Positions 12,063-23,469 of a DNA stretch of 64,000 bases are shown here, piece by piece. The stretch covers positions 4,744,117 to 4,808,116 of the forward strand of contig NC_086386.1 in the NCBI RefSeq assembly GCF_036588685.1. Direction: 5' to 3'. Both the position numbers and the translations under genes were made by a program. The notes beneath the pieces are model-generated. The model had not been told where the DNA came from. It worked only from the letters and a program-made list of their open reading frames with translations, and searched no databases. Position 1 is the stretch's first letter. The number at the start of each line of letters is the position of its first letter. The DNA is from Mytilus trossulus. Taxonomy: Eukaryota; Mollusca; Bivalvia; Mytilida; Mytilidae.

Positions 12063-13300
12063 AAAACTCTATCTAACATCGGTCTTATGAATATAAAAAC
12101 ACTTTTTTAACATGATAATATGAATTTGAAAAAAAATATCTTCAAATTTATCAGGTCTACTTTTTAAATCGATTAGGCGCGTTAAGTTTATTCAAAACTC
12201 ATCAGACGCGCTCCAATATAAATAGAGGAAGAACAATCAAATTAAGGATATGAAGAGAAAGTCAACTAAGAAACTCGCTGATATTTTAGTAGTAGGATTA
12301 ATTTAAGCTTTTTTCTTTTCAGAAGTTAAAATACTTCTTACAGTGTAGTTTTTAAAATAAATTTATTATGTGATATTCTCACCTGATATCAATATCTAAA
12401 TATCAATTCCCGTACCCTAACGACTCGTTACCACAGAGTATATTAAAAAAGCAAAGCTATCACTGGTTACCAATTAAAGGTCAACATACAGAAACATGCT
12501 ACGTCAAAACGCCGAGGTCTGTATGTTGATTGACGCGTAATTATGTATAAGCTTGAACACCTATCTAATTGAAAAATGTTAGTAAACTTGTTATAAATAC
12601 TGCAAATTATTATGAAGTTTGAATACATCGGTATTGGAAGTTGTAACTTCAACATTTAAATCATAAGTCAACAACAAATCATCGTTGTCAATATAATGGA
12701 ATATGGTGCGACTTTCATAAGTGAGAGGTTAGCTAGCTATTTGATTATTGACTTTCCGTTTTAAATTTTCCTCGGAGTTCAGTATTTATGTGATTTGACG
12801 TTTTTTAAACATTGGTTTATCTCTCAGACTGTATTGACACCTAGTTTGCTGTAACCACTGATGCATATTCTCGGTTTCCAAAATAAGAATTGTGATACTG
12901 AGATTGCCTACTTGTAAACACCCAAAGGTTAGTATAGTAAAATTTCAGTGCTTCAAACATCTGGTTTAGTGTTTTTATTAAGTTAACAAATTTGTATATA
13001 TTTTTAAAAGATTTTTGTATCTTCGCATGTTTTTATATCAATAACAAATGACAAATGGCATAATGTATATACGTTTGAGGCAATGAAAATGTTACATGTT
13101 TTAGGATTTTGGTTTGTGAGAAAAATTAGGAAAGTGTGATATCTTTTTTATTGTGTATAATAACCGTCAAAGGTATCAAAATAAAATTTGTAATATTTTT
13201 TATGTGACAAATTATGTGTATTTTTAATCTTTTATCTGTATCAGGTAAATGTACATATAAAAATATAAAAAATTCTCGTTTCTCGTTTTATCATATATAT
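12063..13300. other. Non-coding, AT-rich
   Basis: This is the receptor 3' UTR (a polyadenylation signal AATAAA is at 12,356-12,361) followed by sequence without recognisable genes. A small reverse fragment of the group C repeat (ttttcctcggagttcagtat) lies at about 12,765-12,785. Confidence 0.4.
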
Positions 13301-13468
13301 TAGACCGTTGGTTTTCCCGTTGGAATAGTTTTAAGCTAGTAATTTTTTGGGTCCACTTGTATCTTGCTGTTCGGTGTGAGACAAGATTATACCTTGACCT
13401 ATAATGATTTACTTGATTTACGAGTTGTGACTTGGAAGTAGAGTTGTCTCATTGACACTCGTTCATAC
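13301..13468 (-). repeat. Interspersed repeat, group A, reverse
   Basis: It reads tagaccgttggttttcccgt ... gacctataatgattta ... gttgtctcattgacactc, the reverse complement of the group A repeat. A second reverse copy is at 18,496-18,661. Confidence 0.6.
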
Positions 13469-13689
13469 AGGCAACAGAAGTATACCGGTGTTCAAAACTC
13501 ATAAAACCATAGACAAAAAACTAAATTGGGATAACAAACTACAACTGAGGGAAACGCTTGAGATATAAGAGAACAACGACACAACAAAATAATGTAATAC
13601 ACACAGCTACAGACTAAGCATTAGACAAAATCTATATCACACTCCTCACACATGAAACTCGTCTTGTTGATATCTAGTCCCTTACAATG

Positions 13690-14640
13690 CTATCTGTTGT
13701 TTCCTATTTGATAAGAATGAACCGACCCAGGAGTTTATCCGGCCCCTTAATCCATGAAATTGAAGTTTGTTGAGAAATCTCGAATAAGAAACCTTGTCAA
13801 ACGCCGTTTCAAAGTCCATGAGTATGATGTCAACCTGTTTTCAATTTGAAATGCATTGGCTATCTGATCAATGTGGAGGATAAGTTGGATTTCACATGAT
13901 CTGTGTTTCCAAAACCATATTGGTTGTCACAGGGTATATTTTGTTTTTAAAAATGTGTCATGATGCTGCTGTGAACTATATGATCGAACAGTTTACAAGT
14001 AATTGAGGTACAATGTAAGAGATACCAGCCGAAGGACGCCTCCGAGTGTGGGAATTTCTCGCTACATTGAAGACCTGCTGGTGGCCTTCTGCTGTTGTTT
14101 TTATCTATGGTCGGGTTGTTGTCTCTCTGACACATTCCCCATTTCCATTCTCTATTTTATTGTGTGGTGAAACTATGTTGGCCTGTCTACAATCTGGTCG
14201 AACTTCTCCTGTGTCAAATAAATATTATTCTTGTAAGAACTGGTAATAATTCTGCAGCCAATATTTGCAATTTTCGGTAGGTATTTCATCTGGTCGTGTT
14301 GCTTTGTTTCCTTCTTATGAGACGCTTGATGTTGGTTTTGATCCATGATGGGAGAATTTTTTAGTACTTTTGAATTTTTGTTCTTTCTGATCAGTAATTA
14401 TTTTTGATATTTTCTTTGAAATGTTTCCACATGTTTTCAATGTCCATGAAGGTCTTCTGATTAAAGGTTTTTATAAAAACCCTAACCTCATTTTCTATTT
14501 CATCTATGTTGGGTTATTTCCTTAGTCGTATTTTTCGTTTAACTGGTTTAGACTTCTGTGCTTTAATTGTCGTATCAAAAAGTACTTGTAACATTTGGTT
14601 TGACCGAATAAGATATTTTTTACATTGTGCTTTCTTGATT
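13690..14640 (-). pseudogene. Non-LTR retrotransposon (LINE) reverse transcriptase remnant
   Basis: Read on the minus strand, broken frames give a recognisable order of LINE reverse transcriptase blocks: PSWIKTNIKRLIRRK (about 14,300-14,350), FDTGEVRPDCRQANIVSP (about 14,165-14,225), TSITCKLFDHIVHSSIM (about 13,960-14,010), DNQYGF (about 13,925) and the catalytic motif A region MDFETAFDKVSYSRFL (about 13,770-13,820). The frame shifts repeatedly and contains stops, so it is dead. A group D repeat inserted between the second and third blocks (about 14,020-14,165). The family could be Jockey-, CR1- or RTE-like; this was not resolved. Confidence 0.75.
14020..14165 (-). repeat. Interspersed repeat, group D, inserted in a LINE remnant
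   Basis: It is the reverse complement of the block at 8,520-8,650 (for example gaatttctcgctacattgaa and tctctgacacattccccatt). LINE coding blocks resume on both sides, so it landed after the LINE. Confidence 0.65.
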
Positions 14641-14824
14641 CTATTAACATTCATTAAAAAAGGCAACAATAGTATACCGCTGTTCGAAGTTAATATATAG
14701 ATTTAGAAAAAAACCAAATCCAGGTTACAAATAAATTGAATAACATCCAGGACATAAAAACACACAAATAAGCGATACAATATAGCATTACGACAAGCTA
14801 ACAATTATTAAAGGTACAAGGCTT

Positions 14825-14900
14825 ATAGTGTAATACGCCAGATGCGTGCTTCGTCTACATCGGTCTCATCAGTGACGCTCATGCCAAAATAGCAAAGAAA
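14825..14900. repeat. Short bivalve-type repeat (group E)
   Basis: It contains gatgcgtgcttcgtctac and catcagtgacgctcatgcca, the same blocks as at 8,345-8,420. Nothing else is recognised between here and the peptide gene at 15,458. Confidence 0.45.
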
Positions 14901-15457
14901 GTCATACAAAGATGAAGAGCATTGAACACAAATTCCAAAAAGGTTGTGCCAAATACGGCTAAGGTTATCTGCCTGGGATAACAATATCCTAAGTATTTAG
15001 AATAAATCATATTTTTGCAAACAGTAAATTTATGAAAAAGATAATGACCATAAAATTGATATACACGGAAGCGGTGACTAACTACATTAGTGAGTCCATT
15101 ACAGAGATATATCTTTCGCTAAAATATGCATTGAAAAAAATATATTTTTGATAAACACAAATGGGCTAAAATCTCGCTCTAAAATGGGTATTAATTTTCA
15201 CTTTTCGCTAAAATGATCTAAAAATCTTGCGATAAAGTCGGTTATACTTTGGCACCAAAATATATGAGGTAAACGTAAGGAAAATAACGACACAACAAAG
15301 GTCTACAGGAAAAACAATGTGCTTTAAGTTTGGAAGTGACAACACTTCGCACTTTTTTTAAAACAATATATTGTTTCCAGTGACACAACAAATGTTTTTC
15401 CTATAAATATTTTTTTTATGAATAACTCAATTCTTCATGAAATTTTCTTAAGTCAAT

Positions 15458-16751
15458 CTATCCATGAAAAAATCTTCTTCCAAAACGGTTACGATTGAAT
15501 CCACCAAAACCCCGATTGAATCCACCAAAACCTCGATTGAAGCCGTAGCGATATCGTCGATTGCCACCGAAGTTATTACCACGGCCTGTCCTGAATCTGT
15601 TAAAGTTATAGTTAAGAGGTTGAGTACCCTCCACGACTGAACCGGTAAACAGCAATACAGTGAAAAGAACTCCCAGCACCATCAGTAGATTTTTCTGAAA
15701 ACATAAGAATTCCATTGAACAAAGTTAATTTGCCTTCACAAATATAGTACAGTTATATGTGATTTATCATGCATTATTCCAGAACTAGATGTACGCTACT
15801 AAGAAACAGGGATTATTCTCAGACTTGCTTATCCTTGAGAAAAAAGCCTACTTTATTTGAAAGAATCTGTTTCATTATATGAAAAAAAACATGTGAAAAA
15901 TAAAATAATCTTTTAGAAAATACAGTACAGTTTTATGTGATTTATCAAGTATGATCCCTAAACGAAAATATAATCAAGACCTGATGTAATCTACTTAAAA
16001 ACAGGAATTTTTCCAGGCTTTGTAAACTTTCCGACAAAAAGGTCTATTAAATTTGATAAAATCTGTTCCGTTATAAGAAAAACATGTAAAAAATAAAATC
16101 ATCTGTTTGAAAATTTTCGTTGAAAATTCAAATTGGATTTGTTTTCAAAATGTCTATTCTTTTTGGGGTGTTTTGGTTTAGATTTTATCCTGATTTCAGG
16201 GACAATGTTATAAGGCTTATAAACGAAAGTCTAAAAAATATAAATAAGTTTGATTCTTTTCCCTTTTTTCAAATTAGTGGAGGCCTTTATTTTTTTTATA
16301 TTAACCCATAGTTGCAACATGCCAGAGAAACTTGTTTCCTGTCTCAAAATTGAGAAATTACTAATTTGTTAAAACAAGATCTATCTTGGTGTATGAGTAC
16401 ATATAAGTTGTTGAAAGTTACGTCTTTGTTTTAATTATACTTTATTTTTTGATAATAAGGCCACGTCTTTTCTTAATTTCTTACCTCACCTCTATATAGA
16501 CTATGTATAGTTTATCAATGACTGAACTGAATTTAACTTAACTTTACTTATGAAACTTTTTTACTCTAGGTTTTATTGATGATACGAAAAATATAAATCT
16601 TTGAGAATGAACGATTGCAATTTTCCTACAAACTAAACTAGTTTAAAGTTATGAATTTGTTTTCTGACACGTTGGTGCTTTTAGTCTATGTTTTATGAGC
16701 TGCATGGAATCAAAATATGTAAATTAAACATGCTAAAATACTTACATTCAT
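15458..16751 (-). CDS. Small secreted Gly/Arg/Asn-rich peptide
   Basis: Coding exons 16746-16751 (ATGAAT, then gtaagt) and 15458-15694 (after ttatgttttcag) join in frame to an 80-aa precursor. Residues 1-25 (starting MNKNLLMVLGVLFTVLLF) are a signal peptide. The mature part, from about TQPLNYNF, has no cysteine, about a dozen arginines and a repeated GFNRGFGGFNR motif, ending RRFFHG. Starting instead at the ATG at 15,715 would need translation through the acceptor site, so the spliced start is preferred. The leader layout matches its two neighbours at 22,154 and 29,642. Cationic Gly-rich secreted peptides in molluscs include antimicrobial and byssus or shell matrix types; the sequence does not decide between them. 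Confidence 0.75.
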
Positions 16752-16808
16752 TTTCAACGTTTGTTTGACTAGTGATCAAAATACTGCACCAGTTGAATTA
16801 GATATAAT
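16746..16808 (-). other. 63-nt exon 2 of the Gly/Arg-rich peptide gene
   Basis: The exon lies between the acceptor tctatttttcag and the donor AAT|gtaagt. It has 57 nt of 5' UTR and the first two codons. It is exactly as long as the equivalent exons at 22,975-23,037 and 30,632-30,694. Confidence 0.65.
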
Positions 16809-17836
16809 CTGAAAAATAGAATATTGTGCAACTTCAGAAATACATTTAAATCATTGGAATGAGGATATAACACTTTGGACAAAAAACCCTTATAAATATT
16901 TAGTCTCGTTGAAATCTCGTTCTGTAATTATTTCCAAAACATGTGATCCACGTGGAAAATATCATTGAATCATGTGCATTTCATATAACTTTTTTTCTTT
17001 CCAAACTTCTTAGATATGCATTATTTCAATAATTTATAACAAGAAAGTTGAAATAATATGCATTTTGTTCTAAAAACAGAGAAATATTCTAATGTAAAAA
17101 TTTACGAAATTGACATTATGGTAAATTTGACCACAAAAAGCATCAAAATATGATAAATCTTTCGTTATATTTACAACAAACAATAATTTTTGTAAGTTAA
17201 ATTTATTCAGATTGGTTCACTTCATCTTTATTGAAGGCATGAAAAAAAGTTTAATTGTGGAACTGTAATGTTTTCACCGAAATAGCCCAAAAATAGGTAA
17301 AAATTGAAAAAAAATAGAAAATCATCAAAATTGGGTACTTTCAAAGGGCTGTAGCAAAAAAGGAATTGCACCACCATATGATTTTTCTTCACCAGTTATT
17401 TTTTAATTCTTATAAATCCAAAACTATTTTTAATAAAAAGTTTAATTCTAGAAATGTTTGGATTCTCAGAAGTGTACATCCTTAAAGTATACTCATACAA
17501 GTTCAGCATGATGCTTTACTGTTAATTGTATCTCAGTTTTAATACAGAAATACGGTATTATACAATTAGATGCACAGTTCCAATTTTGATACACTTCGAG
17601 GCAAAATATTTGAAAGTTCGAATTAAGCTAAATTTTGAAAATGCTAAACATATAAGCAACAATGTTCTCTAGAAAATCATTTTGTAAATTCTACTAAAAA
17701 CATACATAAATTTAAGGCAACAGAGCGAAAGTGTTCATCTTAAATTCACAGACCGATATTAGAACTTAAAACATAGTTTGATTTAAATTTAAACGACAAT
17801 GAGATATAATTATATACGTAACTGCTCAAAACTCAC
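16809..17836 (-). other. Putative 5' UTR intron of the Gly/Arg-rich peptide gene
   Basis: It is bounded by the donor ACG|GTGAGT (17,837/17,836) and the acceptor above. Inside it is AT-rich; the part around 17,080-17,420 (with caaagggctgtagcaaaaaa) resembles a dispersed mussel repeat but I saw no second copy in this window. Confidence 0.45.
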
Positions 17837-17858
17837 CGTTCGACGTCAAGCCTCTATA
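17837..17858 (-). other. Putative leader exon 1 of the Gly/Arg-rich peptide gene
   Basis: It ends in GTCGAACG before the donor GTGAGT; its start is placed about 30 nt below the TATA box at 17,879-17,889. It is non-coding. The transcription start itself is a guess. Confidence 0.4.
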
Positions 17859-17878
17859 CATTCCCCGCCTTGCACACG

Positions 17879-17889
17879 ATATTTTTATA
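17879..17889 (-). promoter_or_regulatory. TATA box of the Gly/Arg-rich peptide gene
   Basis: The minus strand reads TATAAAAATAT, 52 nt upstream of the leader donor. The same 50-52 nt spacing from TATA to first donor is seen for the genes at 22,154 and 29,642. Confidence 0.5.
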
Positions 17890-18495
17890 CAAGAAATTCA
17901 TAACGACTATTTAAGTTTGTATCCGAAAAAGTTACAGTAACCGGTAATAGGATAGAAAGTCTTGTATAATAAAAATATATTAAGATTCTTTTAAATATAT
18001 AAGGAACCCAGTCTATATCCTGATTTGGTAGGATATTTTTACTCGAGCTACAAATAACCCTTATGCACTGGTCCCTTATGCAAGTTTTTATCCGAATCAA
18101 GCTTAAGAACCCGGATTTTGGAAAAGTCCAACAGATAACAGGATTTCCCAATAGCCTTGTCCGTTTGTCTGTCAATGAAAAAACACACGTCATTTTGAGA
18201 TATATTTTTACACCAAGTATGGTTTTAGTACTTAGCATATGATATATCACCTGTTTGTGCAGTGTCTGTATGTGCACCCCGTTATCTTTACCAATGGAAG
18301 ATTAATTATTTTCACGAAAGAAAATGATGAAATACTTTATGTGTAAAGAAGGTATGTTATGTCACATTGTTGTTTCAGATAATGCCGAAGGTTAGTACCT
18401 ATCAAACGTTCAAACGCGATGCATTCGTCTGCACCAGTGTTGAGTTAGGAATCTGATGTTCAGTAGTTTCAGTAGTTGTTGATGTGGTTGATAGA
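17890..18495. other. No gene recognised
   Basis: A 130-codon open frame on the minus strand (17,885-18,277) has no signal peptide, domain or repeat pattern that I recognise and overlaps the predicted TATA box, so it is not called as a gene. Confidence 0.35.
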
Positions 18496-18661
18496 TTAGA
18501 CCGTTGGTTTTCCCGTTTGAATGGTTTTACACATGTCTTATTTTTTAGCTTCCTGTTCTGTGTCAGCCAAGGCTCCGTGTTGAAGACCATAGTTTGACCT
18601 ATAATGGTTTACTTTTATAAACTGCGTGACTTGTATAAGAAAGTTGTCTCATTGGCATGGA
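18496..18661 (-). repeat. Interspersed repeat, group A, reverse
   Basis: It reads ccgttggttttcccgtttga ... ggctccgtgttgaagacc ... gttgtctcattggcatgg, close to the copy at 13,301-13,468. Confidence 0.65.
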
Positions 18662-19089
18662 ATTTTTTTTTACTAAACATCAAGGTATATTTGATGGTCT
18701 GAATGGGGGTTAACAAAAAGAAAAAAAACGATAGACAAAATGTGCAGAATAATGGGCAGTAAACACAAAGAAAAGAGTTAAAGAGCCCATAAATAAAAAA
18801 AGGGAATAATGGGGGTGCTAAAAGATAAAGAATCGCGAAAATGAGCGAGATGAATACAGATAATAAGGAAATGAAGGACCCCTTACAAAAAATGGTCTAG
18901 AGTCGTTCCATGGAAAAAGATAAAGAATAGTTTAATAATTGTCACGTGTTTTTACGTTTTGTTTGATTCTATGATAAAATTGCAAACAACAACATTTATT
19001 AAAATATGAAGTATCAAATACGAATGTCCACCAAAGTCTAGACAAGGTAAAGAGAAAAAAAATCCAGGGCCCAATGGTTATACGAATAA

Positions 19090-19460
19090 ATTTTTTTAAA
19101 CGAAAGATGAAGTCCAAATTGATACAGCCACCTTCCTATTTTATTTGTGGGGATAGAAAACTTAATATCCTTCATACACGTTTGAGAAATATGTGCAGTT
19201 CTTAAAATTCAGATTTACATCGTGTTAATATTAAACCCAGTCCTGCATGCAGCTTTGGTCACCCTGTTGAGGACAGTATACATTATGTTTTAGATTGCGC
19301 TTTTCACAACGAAGCAAGAGAAATACTGTTTTCAAAATTAGAAGGATAGGCAAATTTAGACAAATCAGTAAAAAGAGTAAACAGAAATGTGTTCTTGAAT
19401 ATAATACGCAATGCCGTTTTCTTTCCAACACATAAATTGTCATAATAACATGAATAAATG
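19090..19460 (+). pseudogene. LINE C-terminal remnant
   Basis: The plus strand reads LNILHTRLRNMCSS (about 19,160-19,202) and then SFGHPVEDSIHYVLDCAF up to about 19,310, the His/Cys block found at the C-terminus of many LINE polyproteins. Further on AREILFSKLEG is followed by a stop and NRNVFLNIIRNAVFF. Stops and frame changes show decay. The upstream reverse transcriptase part is not adjacent. Confidence 0.65.
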
Positions 19461-19951
19461 TGTATTGACTGTGACATGATGACTTTGGATTTTTTCCCAA
19501 ATTTCCCGGGTTTCAAACATGTTGACATAAGCTATTTAAAGCATGTACTTTTAATCACATGGCATGAAAGAAAATCGTAAGTAATGAACATTATATTATC
19601 ATTGCAACAAAATGGAGGGTCAATAAAAAACAAAACACATTTTTTTATATATTTATTTTCTTTATTTTTTTTCAAAATTTTATTGAAAATGGGAAATTCG
19701 TTTTCCGTCCGCATATCGCCGCTGTCCGCAATTAGGCGAATTTCCCCTATGCTATATCCATTGAGCTTCTATTGACTGGTGACGGTGACCTTTCTTTTCA
19801 GCAAAACAAAGACATTTTTTAGTCAGTACAATCTTACATCAGAATAACGCCAAAATTTTAAAACAATCAATCAACATTCTAAATTTCTACTTTACAAACT
19901 TTCACTCCACATATGCTCCAGTCCAGTTGTTTCGTTATTATTCCTAATCTA

Positions 19952-20434
19952 CGGAAGCCGATAAGGGCCATTCTAAAAAAAAATTTTATGTCGTAATTAC
20001 AACGACATCGCTATGTCGTAATTTCGACATATCATGTCGTAATAACGACATCACAATGTCGTGTAAACGACATATCTATGTCGTAATAACGACATCGCTA
20101 TTTATGAAATTATGTATTATGATTGGAAAGAGACTAAAGAGACAGAAATTAACAACTATAGGTCATCATTATGCCCCCAATAATTAGAAAAGCCCCGCAT
20201 AGTCAGCGGGGAAGAGGGAGGAAAGATACCAGAGGGAGAGTCCTTGAAATGCTGTGTGGCAGACATTGTTATTATTTAATTATAAGCTCCCTTGGTAAAA
20301 CTCCAAATTTCATATTTAAAGTATTTTATTGTTAAATAATATACATGACGCTTAATACCTAACGTGACTGACGGTACCCAAAAAACGTAATTACGACATA
20401 AAATATTTTTTTGAATGGCCCTTATCGGCTTCCG
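19952..20434. mobile_element. 483-bp MITE with TA target duplication and nested repeat
   Basis: The ends are inverted repeats: cggaagccgataagggccat on the left and atggcccttatcggcttccg on the right, followed inward by related runs containing ttttatgtcgtaattac. TA flanks both outer ends (19,950-19,951 and 20,435-20,436), as expected for Tc1/mariner-type insertion. The left part contains several small palindromes of the form atgtcgtaat..acgacat. A group B repeat fragment (about 20,128-20,215) is nested inside. Confidence 0.8.
20128..20215 (+). repeat. Interspersed repeat, group B, nested in a MITE
   Basis: It contains aaattaacaactataggtca and gccccgcatagtcagcgggg, matching the middle of the copy at 9,131-9,330. 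Confidence 0.55.
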
Positions 20435-20709
20435 TACTTATCATATTGTATTTTTAATTTTTTTTATTTTTAATTTTCGTATGTAGTATGTATCACATGC
20501 ATTCCTACTATATGTTCTTTGTCATTATCTAATGTACTTTGTGTTTATATTTATATTGAGAGAGAACGTCTCTAATGTAGTTATAACTTGTGTCCAATCC
20601 CTTATGCTACTTTTGCAAATAAAATATGTTTAAACTTAAACTATGGGTTAGTCTTTGGCGCTAAAACGTCCATGTTTTTTCGCTAAAATATTCAATCAAT
20701 GCAATAAAA

Positions 20710-20711
<2 letters not shown>

Positions 20712-20742
<31 letters not shown>

Positions 20743-20751
20743 CCGCAACTG
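20712..20751 (+). repeat. Homopolymer tract of 40 cytosines
   Basis: An uninterrupted run of C in otherwise AT-rich DNA. The minus strand is G40 and could form quadruplexes. Length in an assembly may be inexact. Confidence 0.9.
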
Positions 20752-21154
20752 TCAGACAACGTGTAGCTGAAAACGTTCCTTTTTCCAATTATTGAATAAA
20801 TTTAAATTCAGAGACGTTTTCTTAAAGCCTGTCATTTATGTTGTAAGATTGCAAGATAGAAACCAAACGTGCAACACAGGAACGATATGATTAAGTTTGT
20901 ATAGAAAACAAGATGATTGATATTTCTGCTTAAAACAGATTCAAGGAGTTTAATTTTTTTTTGTCAGTTGCCAATTTGTAGATATAAGCCATCTGCGTAG
21001 AAGTAAGGCTCTGGCGTTAATATATCTTATTTGATAAGATATGCCAAATCATGTTCGAGTTATCGAACTCTCACAGGGTTATATTTCTGAACTTCCCCAA
21101 AGAAGGTTTCAGGGCGGTCTACGGTGGCCGTCTTCTGTTTGTCAGTGATCTTTT

Positions 21155-21322
21155 TATATTCTATCCTTGAATTAGATCGTCATTACTATTTATATTCTAT
21201 CCTTGAATTAGATCGTCATTACTATTAATATTCTTTCATTGAATTAGATCGGCATTACTATTTATAGTCTATCCTTGAATAAGATCGGCATTACTATTTA
21301 TATTCTATCCTTGAATTAGATC
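21155..21322 (+). repeat. 36-bp tandem repeat, about 4.6 copies
   Basis: The unit tatattctatccttgaatta-gatcgtcattactatt recurs with small changes (tcgtc/tcggc, tattc/tagtc). Confidence 0.85.
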
Positions 21323-22080
21323 GATTCGTATTATTATATTCATTGTGCAATTCTGTTATTGTGTGGTAAAGTGTTGTAACCATAGATTGAAAACTTTACC
21401 AACATTTGTTAAGTTTCAACAGTTTGTAATTTTGTATGAAAGAAATGAAAGAAAACAAAATCCTGTTCTCATGCTTATTTGTAATCAAATGCACTACTGT
21501 GTAAACTATAAGAAATGTTCGGCACACAAGCCGAATACTCTATAAGTAGATAGATAGAGAGACAGACGCATTGAAAAACGAACAAACAGGATTTCTTGTA
21601 TGTCTCCGATATATCCTGTATGTGTCTGTTTAAACAGTGGCCTGTTAATCAAATGTTGTCGTTTCTTGAAATAATTCATAATGACTTTTCGTTTATTATT
21701 TTGTAAAAAATTTGTTTTTCTCGTTTTTGTCATATCGCTTTTTGTGTGGTAAAGATCATGCTCGTTGTTGGAGGTCGTACGATTACCTTCATTTAATAAA
21801 GTCTACGCCAAAGTCTAATCTTTGTGTTTTCATTCATTCAAATAAAAGGAACATATATGATGAGACGTCGGCCTAAAAGTAGATTTTTAATTGTTTGCTA
21901 ATTGTATCTTTTAATGTAGGGTGTATGTTTCATATAAGTTTCAACGAAAGAATATTTTCAACTCAAAAGTTAACAAATTGAAAAATCGTCATTGTACATG
22001 TACCGCAGTACATGTACCACATAAAAATGTTCAATGTTACCAAAGTAACACGGTCATGTTAAAGTGAAAACACTATTTGA
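21323..22080. other. No gene recognised
   Basis: Short open frames on both strands lack any recognisable motif. A fragment near 21,750-21,780 (gttgttggaggtcgtacg) resembles the middle of the group B repeats, reversed. Confidence 0.35.
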
Positions 22081-22153
22081 TATGTTTTTATTAAACAATT
22101 TATTAAACCAAACAAGAGAATATTAACTATAAATCACTGGATTATGAAATCAC

Positions 22154-22980
22154 TTAGAATTGATGGTTATCTCCTGGATAGAATCCGTACTCATTACAAA
22201 AGAAATAACATTTTTCTTTGACAAATAGACAGTCATTGACACATTGCTTGTAGTAATAATATCCCTGGCTGTGATAAAGGGGTCTGCATTGATAATTTTT
22301 ACACTTGTGCAGGGCGTAGTCACACTGGTAATAACATTGGTTTGGTCGTTGTCCCCTTCTGCCACCATTACTGCTGTCGCTACTATCGCTGCTACCTATG
22401 TTCTGTCTCCCTCCGAACCTGCCACCGCTGTTCTGCCTCCCTCCGAATCTTCCACCGTTGTTCTGCCTACCTCCGAATCTCCCGCCATCGTTCCTGTCGC
22501 CACTATCACTGGAACTTCCTTTTACAAAGTTGATACAGAGTAGAACAGCACCGACTGCTAGCAACATAAACTTGAGCTGAAACATATCAGTAAGAGGTAA
22601 AATAAAAATATGTACTTTGAATAAAATGTAATTTGATTAATTAGTCTCATAGATAGAAAAACGAAGAAAACAATTATATGTATCATATTTCATTGTCTAC
22701 CAAGATATTACATTATTTTTCATTTTATTTTGTAGACTTTAAAGTCAATCCATTATAAAGAAATATACATACGAAATAACCTTCGCTAAAGATTTGGATA
22801 TCTTGTCCAACTTTTATAAGAATTATTATGTATTTCAACGTGAAACACAAAAAAGTAAGTGTAAACGTAAAAAAAATGCTTTAAATTGTGTTACTTCAGC
22901 TATAATCTTTGTCTCAATTAGATAGAAAACAATTAGAACGATCGTCTAGAAATTAAAGACAATAAACACCTTACCTGCAT
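22154..22980 (-). CDS. Secreted Gly-rich and eight-cysteine peptide
   Basis: Coding exons 22975-22980 (ATGCAG, then gtaagg) and 22154-22576 (after atatgtttcag) join in frame to 142 aa. A signal peptide starts MQLKFMLLAVGAVLLC and ends near VKG. A Ser/Asp stretch is followed by three GGRFGGRQN-type repeats and a Ser/Asp linker. The last 60 residues carry eight cysteines spaced C-x3-C-x6-C-x4-C-x14-C-x3-C-x6-C-x3-C, which read as two similar halves joined by a Tyr-rich GYYYY turn. The C-x3-C pairs suggest two disulfide-linked helices. Its C-terminus (FCNEYGFYPGDNHQF) is close to that of the gene at 29,642. Polyadenylation signals are at 22,099-22,104 and 22,087-22,092 (minus strand). Role unknown; antimicrobial or extracellular matrix peptides are the obvious candidates. 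Confidence 0.85.
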
Positions 22981-23037
22981 AATGAAACTTTGTGCTATAC
23001 TTGTTTATAAACGATCCTCAATGTATGTCTGAAATTC
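22975..23037 (-). other. 63-nt exon 2 of the eight-cysteine peptide gene
   Basis: It lies between the acceptor ttatacattttcag and the donor CAG|GTAAGG. It contains 57 nt of 5' UTR and codons 1-2 (ATGCAG). Its sequence is visibly similar to the exon at 30,632-30,694 (GACATA...TTGA...GTTTAT...CACA...ATGCAG). Confidence 0.75.
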
Positions 23038-23231
23038 CTGAAAATGTATAAAATAGAAATATAAAATGTAAGTAAGTCAGTTTAACAAATGAATCAATTG
23101 CATCATTTAAAGATTTATAATAAATTCCCTTTTTTTTTACTTTCGTTTATTGCTAAATAGAATTTTTTAACAAGCGGTATAAACCAAATGCTTTGTATAT
23201 GATGATAAGTATGGTCCCATTTATATTTTAA

Positions 23232-23469
23232 ACCTTTCGGAATTTTGGTGTTCAACGTTAGAGTTATTGACAGAAGAAGCCGGAGCGCCTGGAGAAAAAC
23301 ACCCTTTAAAAAGCAAGGACCGCACACATATTATTATAAGAACTTTGTATGGTGTAAATTTGTTGTCCCTTCTTTCACATTATGGAACAAGTTACCGGAA
23401 CATAATAGGAAATTTCATCGCTATATTTTGAAAGGTGGTATAACAGAAAACAAAATAAGTTGTATTTAA
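23232..23469 (+). other. Open frame resembling a LINE tail, uncertain
   Basis: A plus-strand frame contains DRRSRSAWRKTPFKK and, later, FVVPSFTLWNKLPEHNRKF. The WNKLP block is typical of the extreme C-terminus of some LINE reverse transcriptases, but nothing upstream confirms it. It lies in the predicted 5' UTR intron of the eight-cysteine gene on the other strand. Confidence 0.25.

Noticed and set aside
17885-18277. 130-codon minus-strand frame
   Set aside because: No recognisable motif, and it lies at and above the predicted promoter of the Gly/Arg-rich gene.
20040-20100. acgacat palindromes as operator or transcription factor sites
   Set aside because: They are confined to the MITE and better explained as its subterminal repeats.
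22244-22580. Plus-strand Pro/Leu-rich and Val-rich frames
   Set aside because: Shadows of the Gly/Arg-rich coding exon on the minus strand.
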